Shown piece by piece: positions 25,519 through 34,536 of a DNA stretch of 46,415 nt (its first letter is position 1; each line of letters begins with the position of its first letter). Both the position numbers and the translations under genes were made by a program. Source of the DNA: Gemmatimonadota bacterium (lineage in GTDB: Bacteria > Gemmatimonadota > Gemmatimonadetes > Longimicrobiales > Gaopeijiaceae); contig JAJCZZ010000054.1 of assembly GCA_029262115.1 (NCBI GenBank), positions 1 through 46,415 of the forward strand, written 5' to 3'. Below the pieces are notes generated by a model. That model made no database searches and was not told the origin of the DNA. It was given only the letters and a program-made list of their open reading frames with translations.

Positions 25519-28500
25519 TTATGGTCCGGATCCACGCCACCCCAGCCGGAAAGCCGTGACGCCGAGCGCAAAACGCCCCGTGCGCCAGCCATCGTCTCCC
25601 CACTCCAGCTCCGCGAGACCGGTGATGGAGATACGGTGACTCGGACGCACCCTCAGATCCAGCTTCGAGCCCCACGCGGCCCCTGGACGGGGCCCATGAA
25701 GGAGATTGAACTCGTCGCGGCGAAGACGGCGCAGCGCCACGGTCCCGTCGATCCGAAGGGTCCGGTCGGCTCCGCTGGCTGCCAGGACGTGCTGACGTCC
25801 GTAGCCGCCCAGAGGGTGACCCAGAAGATCACCGCCGGCCTGCCAGCCGTCCTGGAACCGCGTGTGCTGGTACCAGAACGCGGGCAGCGTGTCACACCAC
25901 GAGCACCATCGGCCGGCGGGCCCGATGCCCGTGTACTCGTACCGGACCGCCAACAGCCCCGCGGGAACGGGGACGTCGAGGATCGCGCCGACCTGGACGG
26001 CCCCGTCCCCGAAGGAGCGCTCGTTGTCCTCCAGCGCCACCTCCCCGTATGCGACGAGTGGAACGCCCCACCCCGCAAGAGAGCCGCGCGCGTCGAACGC
26101 CCACACCTGGTTGTCGAATTCGGTGACCCGCCCCACGAGGATGTCCACGACATCGCCGAAGCCGAGGTCTCGCGTGTCGGGCGGGTGGTCGATGGTCTGG
26201 AAGGGCGGCGTTCCTCCCGAAAAACGGCCACCGACCAGCGCGGCACGGCTCGCGCCGAACCGCACCCGCTCCGTGGGAGCAACGGTCAGGCGGGCGAGCG
26301 CGAACCACGGGTCGGACACGGGCGGGGCGTACGCACCCATCCGGAAGACACCGGCCGTGGCCGTGCCCCGGCCGAGCCAGCCGAGGCTGAACGGTCGCCA
26401 GGTCGTGAGGAGGGCACCGTCCAGCGGGGCGGCGGCGGACAGAGCCAGGCCTCCGAACAGGCCTCCACCCAGTTGGAGGCGGGAGCGCCCCAGGCGGAGC
26501 GCGAGGCTCCCGATCCGGACGCTGACGCCTCCCTCGCGCAGAGGACGCGATTCGCCTCCAAAGGCACCGAGGTGCGCCGACGCCCAGAGCCGATCGCCGG
26601 CCCGCCCGAGACGGACCCCCGCGAGCAGGGACGCTCCGGGCGTGCCCGACCGGGCATGCGTGTAGCCGACGCCGACGGACAGGGTCCCCCCTCGGTCGTC
26701 GGGCGCCATCTCGTCGCGAAGCCGACGAAGGGCCCGTGCCGGGAAGGGCGCGGCGTCCGACCGTTCGGATGTCGTAGCCCCTGACGACGCCGCGCTCAGC
26801 AACCGGTCGATCCACTCGCCATGCAGCGGACCTGAGCGCGCGGCACCGACCGGCACGGTCCCCCGGGCCTCGAGTGCTTCCAGGATCGTGACGGCCCAGT
26901 GATCCGCCGGAGTGAGCGCCGGGCCGGCCGACGCCTGGGCAGAGGCGGGTCGAACAGCCATCCCCATGAACAGGGCCAGTGCCGAGGCGACGGCCCCGGC
27001 GCGTCCCACCCTACGTGCGAACGAACGGATCTGCGGGACCCCCATGAGCCACGCGACGGCTCCGTAGGCGCCCATCCACACCAACGAAACGGAGAACAGG
27101 AGCGCGACCCGCCCTACCGTGCCCTGAACCTCGGGATCTGGCAGGTACCGTAGAGCGAATAGGAAGCCCGCCAGAGGAACTGCTGTGGCCACGGCGATCC
27201 CGCGGCCCGTTCCTCGGAGCACCGTGGAGAGCGCCGCTCGCGGGAGGCCCCACGAGGTGGGAGCCAACGTCACGAGCAGGACGAGAACGAGAGCGTTCAT
27301 GGCCACCTGAGCGCCGACCAGGCCGGCGTACGAGAACAGGAGAACCGCCGGAACGATGGCCGCGGCGCGAGTCAGATGTCCGACGATCTGGACGCGATTG
27401 ACGAGTCGGGCACGATCCGAGGCGAAGGCCGCCGTGAACACGAGCTGATTCATCCCCTGGAGAAGGAAGCCGAGCACGAAGATCTGGAGCGCGACAGAGG
27501 CGGGCGCCACCATCCCGTCCGCGAGGAACTGACCGCGCCCGAAGAGGATGGCAATCGACCACGGCGCGGTGACCGCGACCAGCACGGACAGCGGGACGGA
27601 GATCGAGGCGAGCGTGGCCAGGCCGTCCCTGAGCTGCCCGCCCAGTTCTGTGTCGAGGTCCGAAGTGGACGTCTCATGACGGGCGTCCGAGAAGCGCGGT
27701 AGCGACACCGTCTGCATGGGGTCGTTGACGGCGCCGTGCAGCAGGTCGTGGACCATTCGGCCGTAGAAAACGGCCGAGAACAGTCCGACCGGGAGGAGGG
27801 ACGCCGCGACCCGGAACGCCCATTCACCCAGGAACGTGGCGGCGTTGCTTCCGCTGAAGCTCAGCCACTGGCGACCGACCCGGACAACGGCCTCCCGCGC
27901 GTCCTGAACCTCACCCTCGACGGGCCCTCGTTCCGATCCGGCGCTCCCCTCAGGAGTCCGGGCGGTGGCCGAGGCGGGCTCGGTTCCCGGGTTCTTTGAT
28001 CTGGCACCCAGTAGAGGACGCACCGCCAGGAGAGCAATCGCCCCGCCCGCGACCCCACCGGTCAGACCGATCCAACCCACGCCGATCATTCCGCCACGGT
28101 CGGCCACCACGAGAAGGAGGACCAGCGAGAGGACCGCCGGGACCAGCTTCTGAGCGCTCACGGTGACCCCGAACCGGTGGGAGCTCTCCAGGGCCACGAG
28201 CGACGCCGCCGTCGTACCCAGGAAGACGAGAGCGGGCAGTCGAATCCGGACGAGAGAGACCGTCAGGTTCCTCTGCGCGCCCTCGTAGCCGGGGGCCAAC
28301 ACGTCCACGAGGACGGGGGCGGCGGCGAGCAGGACCAGCGCGAGCGCCAACAGCCCGCCGGCGGTCCAGCGCAGCACGAGGACGGCGAATCTGCGCGCCT
28401 CCTCCGGACGACGCTCCCTGAGCCCACGGTACGCCGGCAACGCGAGCGACTTCAGGTGCGTCAGCATCAGGAACTTCCCCAGGAAGCCGAAGATGCTGAG

Positions 28501-28641
28501 GCTCATGAACCAGGCGTCGGTGTCCGCCCCGGCGCCGAAGTAAAAGGCCAGGAGCGACTGAAAAAACAGCCCGAAGACCGCGGCAACGAGGGTACCGCCG
28601 CCCAGCAGGGCGGCCCCGCGGAGCGGAGCGGAAGCGGTCAA
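25519..28641 (-). CDS. MurJ-like polysaccharide flippase fused in frame to a Wzi-like capsule-assembly barrel
   Basis: A continuous frame of 1040 residues. Residues 1 to ~545 form a MurJ/MviN-type flippase with about 14 helices (FGLFFQSLLAFYFGAGADTDAWF at the start; NDPMQTVSLPRFSDARHE and GVPQIRSFARRVGR near its normal end). Residues ~548-568 (AGAVASALALFMGMAVRPASA) look like a signal peptide with an ASA/QA cleavage site. Residues ~570-1040 match capsule-assembly Wzi proteins: DHWAVTILEALEARG, WFALARLTVAPTERVRFGASR and FQDGWQAGGDLLGHPLGGYG, with barrel-like strands. The start is TTG 28641, whose TTGA overlaps the upstream stop; the frame further upstream only shadows the WecA-like gene. An internal ATG at 27045 or GTG at 27009 could start a separate Wzi protein. 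A stop (TAG, 27013-27011) lies one frame away. Confidence 0.78.
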   Translation of the reverse strand: MTASAPLRGAALLGGGTLVAAVFGLFFQSLLAFYFGAGADTDAWFMSLSIFGFLGKFLMLTHLKSLALPAYRGLRERRPEEARRFAVLVLRWTAGGLLALALVLLAAAPVLVDVLAPGYEGAQRNLTVSLVRIRLPALVFLGTTAASLVALESSHRFGVTVSAQKLVPAVLSLVLLLVVADRGGMIGVGWIGLTGGVAGGAIALLAVRPLLGARSKNPGTEPASATARTPEGSAGSERGPVEGEVQDAREAVVRVGRQWLSFSGSNAATFLGEWAFRVAASLLPVGLFSAVFYGRMVHDLLHGAVNDPMQTVSLPRFSDARHETSTSDLDTELGGQLRDGLATLASISVPLSVLVAVTAPWSIAILFGRGQFLADGMVAPASVALQIFVLGFLLQGMNQLVFTAAFASDRARLVNRVQIVGHLTRAAAIVPAVLLFSYAGLVGAQVAMNALVLVLLVTLAPTSWGLPRAALSTVLRGTGRGIAVATAVPLAGFLFALRYLPDPEVQGTVGRVALLFSVSLVWMGAYGAVAWLMGVPQIRSFARRVGRAGAVASALALFMGMAVRPASAQASAGPALTPADHWAVTILEALEARGTVPVGAARSGPLHGEWIDRLLSAASSGATTSERSDAAPFPARALRRLRDEMAPDDRGGTLSVGVGYTHARSGTPGASLLAGVRLGRAGDRLWASAHLGAFGGESRPLREGGVSVRIGSLALRLGRSRLQLGGGLFGGLALSAAAPLDGALLTTWRPFSLGWLGRGTATAGVFRMGAYAPPVSDPWFALARLTVAPTERVRFGASRAALVGGRFSGGTPPFQTIDHPPDTRDLGFGDVVDILVGRVTEFDNQVWAFDARGSLAGWGVPLVAYGEVALEDNERSFGDGAVQVGAILDVPVPAGLLAVRYEYTGIGPAGRWCSWCDTLPAFWYQHTRFQDGWQAGGDLLGHPLGGYGRQHVLAASGADRTLRIDGTVALRRLRRDEFNLLHGPRPGAAWGSKLDLRVRPSHRISITGLAELEWGDDGWRTGRFALGVTAFRLGWRGSGP

Positions 28642-30500
28642 CCGCTTGTAAGCGACGACACCGCGGGCTCGAGGAACGGGATGCCGGCCCCTCGTGCGTC
28701 CAGCCAGGCGTCGGCCGTGATCACATCCAGACGAGCCACTTCGGCCGTCATCCCGGTCTCCAGCACTCCGTGGAGCAGAAGCTGGAGGTCTTCGTCGGCC
28801 ATGTAGGGGAAGCAGAAGATCACATGCTCCGCACCATACAATCGCCCGAGAGCCGGAATCCGCGAGGCCGCGCCCAGGACGCGGACCCCGCCGACGAGAC
28901 TCCGATGCGCGGCCGGGTCGTCGTCGGCGAAGCCGATCACCTGGTACCCCGGCCCCGACCGGTGACGAAGGTGACGAAACACCGTGAGGACACCATCGGC
29001 CGAACCCGCGATGATCGTGCGCCGTCCCTCGCGCGTTCCCCACTCACGGGAGGTGACCTCGCCGAGGGCCCGGACACCCAGACGCGTCAGACCGAAGAAC
29101 AGGAGCGATACCAGTCCCTCGAGGACGATGACCGTTCTCGGGAAGGACGGAAGCCGCAGTACGAAGAGGAGGGCCGCGAAGAGGAGCGTCCCGAGCACGA
29201 CCGCACCGACCAGGCGCACCGCATCGGAGGCCAGCCCGAGCTTCCACTGGGTCTCGTAGACCCCGAAGAGGAGGGCGAGGCCCACACGGAACACGAGGAT
29301 GTAGGGGAGGACGGCCGCAAGGTTGGCGAGCTGATCCGCCGGGATGGAGCCGTCGAAGCGGAGGTAGAACGCCAGATACATCGATGCGAAGACGAGGACC
29401 ACGTCGCCGACGACCGCCACCATGCGGATGACCCACCGGTACCAGGGCGACTCCTCCCATCCGGGCTTCTCCCGCGCCACGAGAAACTCGCGCTGGAAGT
29501 CGTGGACCCGTCCCTCGTACAGGAACACGCCGAGATACATCAACAGGAGCAGGAAAAGCGACGCCCCCACGGCGTACGCCATCGGTGTCGACGTGACGAC
29601 CAGAACGCCGACGGTTCCGGACACCGCCGAGAGGACGTAGACGGCCAGAAGCGCGCGGCTCCGACTCATACCGTGCGCGAGCAACCGGTAGTTGATATGG
29701 TCCGCCTTCCCGCGGCTGAGCGGCACGCCGGACAGCTTCCGCGTGACCGTGACGAATGTGGTATTGAAGATCGGCACGGCCAGGAGGAGCGTGGGCGCCA
29801 GGATCGTGAACGCCAGCTGCGTCAGCCCTGCCCAGCTCTCACCGATGGCCAGCCCGGCCAACAGGAAGCCGAGGAACATCGATCCGGAGTCACCCATGAA
29901 GATCCGGGCCGGCGGCAGATTGGCAGGAAGGAAGCCCAGGACCGCGCCCGCCACGATCCAGGACACCAACGCGGTTTCCGGCCGGCCCGTCGCGTAGGCG
30001 AAGACGCCGACGAAGATGGCCGCGACGGCCGCCACACCGGGCAGCATGCCGTCCATGTTGTCGATGAGGTTGAACGCGTTGCACACCCCCACGAACCACA
30101 GCATCGTGACGGGAACGGCCACCCACTCCAGCCCCGGACCGAGGGGGAACGTGACCCCGCCGATGACCATGGCCGCCGCCGCGCCGAACTGGATGAGCAG
30201 CTTGGTCCGCGGCGCCAGGAGACGGACGTCGTCCCAGACGCCCGCAAGGAAGAGAACGGTCGCCCCGGCCAGGGGGAGCGCAACCCCCGCAATCGCGTGG
30301 CCGCTGACCGCCATGACGGTGACCAGCAAGCCGACGACCACCCAGATGGCGATCCCGCCGCCGAGTGGGACAGGACCCGGGTGATTGGGATCGGGTGCCG
30401 ACACGAGCCCGATCCGCGGGAGGACACCGATGGCGACGCGACTGAGCGCCCACGACCCCACGGCGGCGGCCCCCGCGTAGAACGCGACCTCGGCGATCAT
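28638..30500 (-). CDS. WecA-like polyprenyl-phosphate sugar-1-P transferase fused to a CapD/FlaA1-type N-terminal module
   Basis: A 620-residue membrane protein. Residues 1 to ~325 are a MraY/WecA-family transferase that loads a sugar-1-phosphate onto undecaprenyl phosphate. Visible motifs are DD at 90-91 (GVWDDVRLL), NLIDNMDG at 144-151, FMGDSGS at 201-207 and SRGKADHINYRL around His268. Residues ~354-480 add four helices (GDVVLVFASMYLAFYLRFDG), and ~492-590 add a Rossmann-like unit (RRTIIAGSADG, GYQVIGFADDDP, GGVRVLGAASRIPAL). This is the arrangement of the N-terminal half of CapD/FlaA1 dehydratases, but the catalytic SDR half is absent. It starts 4 bases after the SDR stop and overlaps the flippase start by 4. 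Confidence 0.85.
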   Translation of the reverse strand: MIAEVAFYAGAAAVGSWALSRVAIGVLPRIGLVSAPDPNHPGPVPLGGGIAIWVVVGLLVTVMAVSGHAIAGVALPLAGATVLFLAGVWDDVRLLAPRTKLLIQFGAAAAMVIGGVTFPLGPGLEWVAVPVTMLWFVGVCNAFNLIDNMDGMLPGVAAVAAIFVGVFAYATGRPETALVSWIVAGAVLGFLPANLPPARIFMGDSGSMFLGFLLAGLAIGESWAGLTQLAFTILAPTLLLAVPIFNTTFVTVTRKLSGVPLSRGKADHINYRLLAHGMSRSRALLAVYVLSAVSGTVGVLVVTSTPMAYAVGASLFLLLLMYLGVFLYEGRVHDFQREFLVAREKPGWEESPWYRWVIRMVAVVGDVVLVFASMYLAFYLRFDGSIPADQLANLAAVLPYILVFRVGLALLFGVYETQWKLGLASDAVRLVGAVVLGTLLFAALLFVLRLPSFPRTVIVLEGLVSLLFFGLTRLGVRALGEVTSREWGTREGRRTIIAGSADGVLTVFRHLRHRSGPGYQVIGFADDDPAAHRSLVGGVRVLGAASRIPALGRLYGAEHVIFCFPYMADEDLQLLLHGVLETGMTAEVARLDVITADAWLDARGAGIPFLEPAVSSLTSG

Positions 30501-30504
30501 GCCT

Positions 30505-31545
30505 TCAGACCGCCTCGGTCGCCCCGGCTACGCTCGGCTCCGTAGCGACAACCGGATCGAGGTCGGCCATGTGCTGCCGGTACCAACGGGCCGTGTCGAG
30601 GATCGCAGAGTCCAACTCCACACTCGGCCGGTAGCCGAGAAGCTCCTCGGCCTTGCGCAGACGAGGAACGCGGACGTCGATGTCCGAGAAGTCGATGGCT
30701 TCGAACCGGATCTGCGACGGCGAGTCGAGGAGGTCGAGCACGCGGCGGGCCAGATCGTAGATGGTCACCGTATTGCGGGAGTTGCCGATGTTGAACGTCT
30801 CTCCAACCGCGCTCGGGAGGGAGATGCACCGCAGGAGCGCGTCGACGAAGTCGTCGATGTGGCACCACGAGCGGATCTGCGTCCCGTCGCCGTGGACCTC
30901 CAGGTCCTCTCCCTTCAGCGCGGCCACGATGAACCGCATCATCGCGTGATCGCCCAGGCGCAGCGGGCCGAACACGTTGAAGGGCCGGACAATGACCGTG
31001 GGCATGTCCAACTCGCGATGGTAGCACGTAACCAGATGTTCGCCGGCGAGCTTCGCGATCGAATACGTCCAGCGCGCTTCGCTCACCGGCCCGACAGACG
31101 CGGGGGTCTCCTCGCCGGCGCGAAACGAGTTCATCCCGAACACCTCGGATGTCGAGAAATACACCATCCGATCGATCGGGCGCCCCTCGAGCGCCTTCAA
31201 GAGGTTGGAGGTACCCGTGAAATTCACCTCGATCGTCTCCCGTCCCCGGGACAGGACGTTCTTGACGCCGACGATAGCGGCAAGGTGAACCACAACGTCG
31301 ACGCCCTCAGTCGCCGCCCGGAGCGCAACCGGATCCAGGATGTCGCCCTCGATCGTGCGAAGATTCTCATGTCCCCACGCGGTGGAAAGCGTCGCGCTGG
31401 AACGCTCGAAGCCCCGGTCGAAGAGCGTGACCCGGTTGTCGTCCACGAGGCGCTGCGTGAGCGCCGCGCCGATGAAGCCCGCCCCGCCTGTGACGAGAAC
31501 GTTCTTCCCCGCCAGCTTCGGAGTCGGACTCTGCGTAGTGATCAT
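30505..31545 (-). CDS. Nucleotide-sugar SDR (epimerase/decarboxylase-like)
   Basis: A 346-residue extended SDR with NAD motif GGAGFIGAAL, the strand YFSTSEVFG, and the active-site pair in RWTYSIAK (Tyr and Lys, the latter four residues on). The RW-YSxxK context recalls the ArnA dehydrogenase/UDP-xylose synthase branch, which acts on UDP-glucuronate, although GalE-like epimerases remain possible. RPFNVFGP and RSWCHIDDFVDAL are typical later motifs. Its ATG overlaps the aminotransferase stop by four bases. It probably supplies or modifies a nucleotide sugar for the polysaccharide built by this operon. Confidence 0.86.
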   Translation of the reverse strand: MITTQSPTPKLAGKNVLVTGGAGFIGAALTQRLVDDNRVTLFDRGFERSSATLSTAWGHENLRTIEGDILDPVALRAATEGVDVVVHLAAIVGVKNVLSRGRETIEVNFTGTSNLLKALEGRPIDRMVYFSTSEVFGMNSFRAGEETPASVGPVSEARWTYSIAKLAGEHLVTCYHRELDMPTVIVRPFNVFGPLRLGDHAMMRFIVAALKGEDLEVHGDGTQIRSWCHIDDFVDALLRCISLPSAVGETFNIGNSRNTVTIYDLARRVLDLLDSPSQIRFEAIDFSDIDVRVPRLRKAEELLGYRPSVELDSAILDTARWYRQHMADLDPVVATEPSVAGATEAV

Positions 31546-32714
31546 TCGCTAGCGTCTTCGCCGTCGAGGACAGCGATCAGTGTATGGATGACGTGCTGCT
31601 GCTGCTCTTCCGTCAGCGTCGGGAAGATCGGCAAAGAGAAGGCGGTCGCTTCATACTCGACGGCGTTGGGATAGTCGGCCGCATCGTACGGTCCGCATCG
31701 GTCGAATACCCCTTGGTGGTGAAACGCCGGGTAGTACAATCGCGTACTGACCCCCCGTTCCGCCAACCTGGCCCGGACCTCGTCGCGCGTGAGCCCGCCC
31801 GTGCGTTCCGGAACCCGGACCGTGTAGAGCTGGAAGTTGGTGTCCTCGATCTGGCGAACAGCCGGAAGGACGACTTCCTCGCGGCCGGCGAACGCTTCCG
31901 TGTACCCGGCCGCGATCGCTCGCCTTCTTCGGACCGACTCCGGAAGCCGCCCGAGCTGGGCCAGACCAATGGCGCCCATCGCCTCGGGCATACGGAAGTT
32001 GAAGCCGAGAGAGTGCCACTCGAACTTCCCGTGATCCCCAAAATTGCGGAACAGCCGACATTGATCCGCCAGGTCGTCGTCGTCCGTCAAGATCATCCCG
32101 CCCTCGCCCGTCGTCATCAGCTTCGATGGCGTGAACGAGAAGATGCCGATGCGACCCATGGTTCCGGTATGGGCGCCTCCCCGGTACCGAGCCCAGTGGG
32201 ACTCCGCGGCGTCCTCGAGAACGGGGATCCCGTGGCGCTCCGCGACCTCCATGATCCCGTCCATCTCCGCACTCTGACCCGCGTAGTGCACGGGCACGAT
32301 GGCCTTGGTGCGCGGCGTGATCCACCGCTCGAGCGTGTCGGGATCTATGCCGTAGTACTGGAGTTCGATGTCGCTGAAGACCGGGCGGGCGCCGAGAAAC
32401 AGGGCGGCGCTGGCCGTCGATATGAACGACATGTCCGGGCACAGGACTTCATCGCCCGCCCCGATGCCGAGCACGCCCATGCTGACGAGGAGCGCGCTCG
32501 AGCCCGAATTCACGGCGATGGCGTGCCGAGAGCCCGTCATCTCGGCGAACCGATCTTCGAAGTCCGAGACCTTCGGGCCCTGGATCAGCCATCCGGATGC
32601 CACGACCTCGGCGGCGGCGGCCGCTTCCTCCTGACCGATCCAGGGCTGAGACAGGGGCACCTTCATGCCGACCGCCCCCTCGACGTCGGGGTTTCTCTTG
32701 TTGTTTGAAATCAT
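31542..32714 (-). CDS. DegT/DnrJ/EryC1/StrS-type PLP aminotransferase
   Basis: A 390-residue sugar aminotransferase placing an amino group on a keto nucleotide sugar. The family N-terminus (VPLSQPWIGQEEAAAAAEVV, then GWLIQGPKVSDFE), AVNSGSSALLVSM, VLEDAAESHWARY and the PLP-lysine region FSFTPSKLMTTGEGG are all present. The start is taken as ATG 32714, which overlaps the acetyltransferase stop in an ATGA, the same junction style used along this operon. A second candidate, ATG 32666 (MKVPLSQP), has AGGGGG eight bases upstream and matches the family's usual N-terminus. With the neighbouring PglD-type enzyme it would make an N-acetylated 4-amino-type sugar (inference). Confidence 0.88.
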   Translation of the reverse strand: MISNNKRNPDVEGAVGMKVPLSQPWIGQEEAAAAAEVVASGWLIQGPKVSDFEDRFAEMTGSRHAIAVNSGSSALLVSMGVLGIGAGDEVLCPDMSFISTASAALFLGARPVFSDIELQYYGIDPDTLERWITPRTKAIVPVHYAGQSAEMDGIMEVAERHGIPVLEDAAESHWARYRGGAHTGTMGRIGIFSFTPSKLMTTGEGGMILTDDDDLADQCRLFRNFGDHGKFEWHSLGFNFRMPEAMGAIGLAQLGRLPESVRRRRAIAAGYTEAFAGREEVVLPAVRQIEDTNFQLYTVRVPERTGGLTRDEVRARLAERGVSTRLYYPAFHHQGVFDRCGPYDAADYPNAVEYEATAFSLPIFPTLTEEQQQHVIHTLIAVLDGEDASE

Positions 32715-33376
32715 TCCGTTGGGTTCCATGGAGGATCCGCTCGCCGCATCGGGCGGGCGGGAACGCCGACGACAACCGCGTCGGGGGGGACGTCCTTCGT
32801 GACGACGGCACCGGCCCCTACGACCGCCCCGGCACCGATCCGGCAGTGGGGGAGCACAACCGCCCCCGTCCCGAGGTGGGCACCCTCGCCGACCTCGACG
32901 GCTCCGGCCAGGTCGACGCCCGGCGAGATGTAGGAGTAATCGCCAACCGTCACATCATGCGCGAGGGTACAACCGGGGTTCACCACCACGTGATCGCCGA
33001 GCGTCACGTCGACGGTGAACGAGCAGCCGCCCATGACCAGGCACCCCGTCCCGAAGGTCACCCACCGCGTCCGGATCGTCGAGGGGTGGAGTTCCGTGGC
33101 GAAGTCGTGCCCCGCGCTCGCCAGCTTGCAGGCGAGCACGCGACGGATGCGAGGTGCACCCATAACGAGGAGGACGGACACCGAGCCCTGGCGTCCTTCA
33201 AGCCATGCGCCCGTTCCCAGAACAGGCAGACCAAGGAGGTGCGTCCCCTCCTTTTCGGGGTCGTCGTCCACGAAGCCGAGCACGCGGTCGGGCGGGTCAC
33301 CGTCGCTCCCGAGGAAGACCGAAACGGCGTCACGGCCGAGTTCGGACGCCCCGTAGAGCACGACGGGTCCACTCAT
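32711..33376 (-). CDS. PglD/NeuD-family sugar O/N-acetyltransferase
   Basis: A 221-residue acetyltransferase. The N-terminal Rossmann-like domain (~1-80: VVLYGASELGRDAVSVF, GFVDDDPEKEG) would bind the nucleotide sugar. The C-terminal left-handed beta-helix of hexapeptide repeats (~95-215: GCLVMGGCSFTVDVTLGDHV, GAGAVVGAGAVVTKDVPP) binds acetyl-CoA. The catalytic-type His lies in the conserved CTLAHDVTVGDYSYISPG. Such enzymes usually acetylate the amino sugar made by an adjacent DegT aminotransferase, which is the next gene (four-base overlap). The start overlaps the glycosyltransferase stop by four bases. Confidence 0.9.
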   Translation of the reverse strand: MSGPVVLYGASELGRDAVSVFLGSDGDPPDRVLGFVDDDPEKEGTHLLGLPVLGTGAWLEGRQGSVSVLLVMGAPRIRRVLACKLASAGHDFATELHPSTIRTRWVTFGTGCLVMGGCSFTVDVTLGDHVVVNPGCTLAHDVTVGDYSYISPGVDLAGAVEVGEGAHLGTGAVVLPHCRIGAGAVVGAGAVVTKDVPPDAVVVGVPARPMRRADPPWNPTE

Positions 33377-34536
33377 GCCTTTCCGACCCCTGCCCTCGAC
33401 CCGCGCGCGCCATCGGGAGCCACGGCATGGCGGAGCGCGCCCATGTACAGTCGGAAGCGCTCGGCCCAGTCCGGGAACGCCGCCAACCGTTCGAAGCCGG
33501 CCGCTCGGAGGCGAGCGCGTTCGTCCGGCTCCATGGCTCGTTCGAGTTGGTCCGCACAGGCCGTCGGGTCCAGTGGATCCGCGAAGAGAGCCGCGTCCAC
33601 ACAGACGTCGTGCGCGAAGTCTCGATCGCTGGTCACGATGGGCACACCGAAGTGCATGGCTTCGAGGTAGGTGGCGGAGAACGACTCGAAGTGTGACGGA
33701 ACGAACACAACGGCGGCGCTCCGGAAGAGGTTTCCCAGTTCATCGTGCGGGACCCGGCCGATGCGCTCCACGAGACTCGGACGGCCCTCGCGTTCGAGTG
33801 CGTCGTCGAGGAGGTGGGACCAACGGTCACCACCGGCCGATACCGTGACCACGAACCGCAGATCTGCGTGCCCGCGGTTGGCCATCTCCTTCGCCACCAC
33901 AGGCAGGACCTCCAGATTTTTCGCGAGCTTGGCTTCCGCCACCACCAACACTACGGGGGGCGTGGGCGGCTCGGGCGGCGCCGGAGCCTCCCCACTCAGG
34001 TACGTCGAGGGGCCGTTGGGGACGAGAACGAACCGGTCCTCCCCGATGCCCCACAGACGCGAGAGTCGACGACGCATCGTCGACGTCTGCACCGTGATCG
34101 CGGCCGCCGCCCGCGCGGCCCCACGGGCGAGGACGGCGCGAAGGCGCTCGTTGGCCTGCTCCACACGGGGCAGGCGCCCGTGCACGGGCGCCTCCGGGTA
34201 GGCGATCGAGGAATCGTGCCAGCCGATCACCCGAGGGATCGGCGCACGCAGCGGTCCGACGCCCATGGGCGTCCACATCACGTCGGCGCCCGTCTCTGTC
34301 GCGACTCTCGAGAGCTCGACGTTTTCCGTCCAGAGGCGCGCGCGAAGCGACGGCGCCGACACCTCACGCAGTTGGCAGTTCGGCGTGACCGCCGGAGCCA
34401 GCCCGAGGTCGGACCGCGCGAACACGGTCCACTGGTGCTCGTGCCCGTGCGTCTGAATCGCGCGCCAGAGATTCCTGGCGTTCTGGAGACCACCGCCGCG
34501 AGGAAGGAGAGGCAGGAAGTCGACGATCACGTTCAT
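33373..34536 (-). CDS. GT4-type glycosyltransferase
   Basis: A 387-residue GT-B-fold transferase. The N-terminus MNVIVDFLPLLPRGGGLQNA is typical, with an acceptor-domain loop at WHDSSIAYPEAP. The donor domain contains LVVAEAKLAKNLEVL and the EX7E motif in PSHFESFSATYLEAMHFG, followed by GVPIVTSD. ATG 34536 overlaps the wzy-like stop by four bases. The much longer frame reaching 36027 only shadows the polymerase gene and is rejected. It probably adds one sugar to the lipid-linked repeat unit; being the only obvious glycosyltransferase here besides the priming enzyme, it suggests a short repeat unit or further enzymes elsewhere. Confidence 0.9.
   Translation of the reverse strand: MNVIVDFLPLLPRGGGLQNARNLWRAIQTHGHEHQWTVFARSDLGLAPAVTPNCQLREVSAPSLRARLWTENVELSRVATETGADVMWTPMGVGPLRAPIPRVIGWHDSSIAYPEAPVHGRLPRVEQANERLRAVLARGAARAAAAITVQTSTMRRRLSRLWGIGEDRFVLVPNGPSTYLSGEAPAPPEPPTPPVVLVVAEAKLAKNLEVLPVVAKEMANRGHADLRFVVTVSAGGDRWSHLLDDALEREGRPSLVERIGRVPHDELGNLFRSAAVVFVPSHFESFSATYLEAMHFGVPIVTSDRDFAHDVCVDAALFADPLDPTACADQLERAMEPDERARLRAAGFERLAAFPDWAERFRLYMGALRHAVAPDGARGSRAGVGKA

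Noticed and set aside
28642-29043. N-terminal extension of the MurJ-Wzi frame to 29043
   Set aside because: It lies within the WecA-CapD_N gene in another frame and is Arg/Gly-rich without hydrophobic helices; the flippase begins at the TTG overlapping that gene's stop.
28770-30545. 591-codon plus-strand frame, Arg/Glu/Asp/His-rich
   Set aside because: It is the antisense shadow of a clear membrane enzyme gene; its highly charged composition mirrors hydrophobic codons on the other strand.
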